Notes under the pieces: model-generated
Told to the model about the DNA's origin: nothing
What the model saw: only the letters and a program-made list of their open reading frames with translations
Databases searched by the model: none
Program-made: the position numbers and the translations under genes
Part shown: positions 5,620-6,619 of the stretch, piece by piece
Position numbering within the stretch: the stretch's first letter is position 1
Layout of the letters: each line of letters begins with the position of its first letter
NCBI GenBank assembly: GCA_946482615.1
Contig: CAMLSF010000186.1
Coordinates: 1-6,619 of the forward strand
Source of the DNA: an uncultured Chromatiaceae bacterium
GTDB taxonomy: Bacteria > Pseudomonadota > Gammaproteobacteria > Enterobacterales > Alteromonadaceae
Length of the DNA: 6,619 nt
Direction of reading: 5' to 3'

Positions 5620-6540
5620 GTGGACGCAATGATCCGTAGTATGAGAGTCTTTGTAGCAGTGGCAGAAACCGGTTCTATGGCTGCAGCAGCCCGTTTGCTG
5701 GACTTAAGCAGCTCTGCTGTGACTCAGCAAATTCAAAAGCTGGAACAACAACTTAGCATTAGCCTGCTACACCGCAACACCAGACAAATTACCCTGACCG
5801 AAGCAGGCCAGCTGTATTACCAAAGCTGCAAACAAAGCATCAGTTTGTGGCAACACACTGAAGAACGGTTAAGTGAATTGCGCGAACAACCTCAGGGTGA
5901 ATTGCGTATTTCGGTACCGGCCGGCTTTGTCAGCTGTGGTTTGTTAAGCCAACCACTGAAACAACTTTTAAAATCCCATGAACAGCTGAGTATCAGATTA
6001 TTTGTTACAGATGACGAACTGGATTTAATAGCCAACCGCATAGATTTGGCGCTAAGCGTACAAATCGGCCTCTTGCCCGACTCCAGCCTGATAGTGCGTC
6101 AGCTGGTGACAATCAAAATGATCCTGGTGGCCTCCCCTGCTTATCTTGAAGAACAGGGCTTTCGTCATGGTCGTTTGCCACAACAACCCGCAGAGCTGAG
6201 CGGTATGGAGTGGCTGGTTCACACCAATAGCAAAGCTGGCCATCTGGTATTGCAACACCCTGATGGCCCCGGCACTTTGGCTGCCCCTGTCAAAATGCGA
6301 CTGAACAATATGCAGACTCTGGTCCAGTTGGTGTACGACGGTTTGGGTTTTGCCGTACTGCCGGAGCTGGAAATTCAGGACTATCTGCGTGCTGGCAGCC
6401 TGGTGCAACTCTTACCCGACTGGCAACTACCAAGCATTGATATCTGCGCCATCACCAGCAGCAGAAACTCACAACCCGCCAAAGTAAAAGCCGCCATTGA
6501 TATTCTAAGCAAAGAGCTAAGGGCTATTCCGGTGAGTTGA
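5620..6540 (+). CDS. LysR-family transcriptional regulator, divergent from the siderophore receptor operon
   Basis: The product is 306 residues, a typical LysR length. The N-terminal winged helix-turn-helix spans about residues 5-65: MRVFVAVAETGSMAAAARLLDLSSSAVTQQIQKLEQQL, then LLHRNTRQITLTEAGQLYY, a classic LysR signature. A linker helix (about 66-90) leads through PQGELRISVP to an effector-binding domain (about 93-300) with the VDLAL-like element IDLALSVQIG and the GLGFAVLPEL segment typical of the CrgA-like branch. The GTG at 5620 is preferred: AAGAGA (5605-5610) lies 9 nt upstream. ATG at 5629 or 5641 would leave the HTH nearly unchanged. Divergent placement across a 142-bp region with a Fur box resembles V. 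cholerae irgB, the LysR activator of irgA, so control of the receptor operon and autoregulation are inferred. The ligand is unknown. Confidence 0.92.
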   Translation: MDAMIRSMRVFVAVAETGSMAAAARLLDLSSSAVTQQIQKLEQQLSISLLHRNTRQITLTEAGQLYYQSCKQSISLWQHTEERLSELREQPQGELRISVPAGFVSCGLLSQPLKQLLKSHEQLSIRLFVTDDELDLIANRIDLALSVQIGLLPDSSLIVRQLVTIKMILVASPAYLEEQGFRHGRLPQQPAELSGMEWLVHTNSKAGHLVLQHPDGPGTLAAPVKMRLNNMQTLVQLVYDGLGFAVLPELEIQDYLRAGSLVQLLPDWQLPSIDICAITSSRNSQPAKVKAAIDILSKELRAIPVS

Positions 6541-6550
6541 GGAAAGGCGG

Positions 6551-6587
6551 AATAACAACGCTCCCAATCGCCGGGTTGTATGTTATT
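6551..6587. other. Weak inverted repeat after the LysR gene
   Basis: AATAACA (6551-6557) and TGTTATT (6581-6587) are exact inverted arms, with possible further pairing inside (CCC / GGG). It lies 10 bp past the LysR stop. No U-tract follows on either strand, so a terminator call is not secure. The rest of the 79-bp tail shows no supported gene. Confidence 0.25.
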
Positions 6588-6619
6588 GCTCACAAGGCTA
6601 AAATCTGCACAACTTCGGC

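Noticed and set aside
6052..6408. Minus-strand open frame of 118 residues inside the LysR gene
   Set aside because: It lies antisense to the LysR effector domain with no recognisable domain or SD.
6590..6619. Nine minus-strand codons ending in TGA, possibly the C-terminus of a convergent gene
   Set aside because: Nine codons without a stop are expected by chance, and the residues (AEVVQILAL) give no family clue; sequence beyond the window would be needed.
1..6619. Mobile elements, CRISPR arrays, tRNA/rRNA genes and toxin-antitoxin or defence genes
   Set aside because: I saw no terminal repeats, spaced direct repeats, tRNA-like folds or relevant protein motifs on either strand.

Overview
The window looks like chromosomal DNA of a gammaproteobacterium, probably an aquatic member of the Alteromonadales/Chromatiales such as Rheinheimera or Alishewanella. 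That is a guess from protein style, moderate GC and a classic Fur-type operator; no marker gene settles it. There are no RNA genes, insertion sequences, CRISPR arrays or prophage genes. All complete genes are intact and tightly packed.

Layout: (1) Bases 1-833, + strand, hold the C-terminal half of a MATE-family multidrug/Na+ antiporter, cut by the window edge. (2) Bases 834-944 are a convergent intergenic gap with an intrinsic terminator for the minus-strand operon. (3) Bases 945-5477, minus strand, hold a four-gene iron-uptake operon. In transcription order it is: a TonB-dependent outer-membrane receptor resembling CirA/IrgA catecholate-siderophore receptors; a 98-bp gap with a stable hairpin that may act as an attenuator; a small DUF3649-like membrane protein; a PepSY-associated transmembrane protein of the FpvG/FoxB siderophore-reductase type; and a small DUF3325-like membrane protein. 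The last three genes overlap by 4 bp (ATGA) and 1 bp (TAATG), each with a strong Shine-Dalgarno sequence. (4) Bases 5478-5619 are a 142-bp divergent regulatory region with a clear Fur box overlapping candidate promoters for both directions, plus a separate perfect inverted repeat. (5) Bases 5620-6540, + strand, encode a LysR-family regulator. (6) Bases 6541-6619 are non-coding tail with a weak hairpin.

How the genes may work together: under iron limitation Fur leaves the divergent region and both the receptor operon and the regulator are expressed. The receptor brings a ferric siderophore into the periplasm. The PepSY protein, helped by the two small membrane proteins, probably reduces Fe3+ at the inner membrane so that iron is released there. 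No siderophore ABC transporter or periplasmic binding protein is encoded in this window, which fits release of iron in the periplasm. The receptor/LysR pair with a shared Fur site matches the Vibrio cholerae irgA-irgB arrangement, in which the LysR protein IrgB activates irgA. The individual families are known. The less described points are the role of the two DUF proteins, the two-faced histidine arrangement in the PepSY protein, and the hairpin after the receptor.
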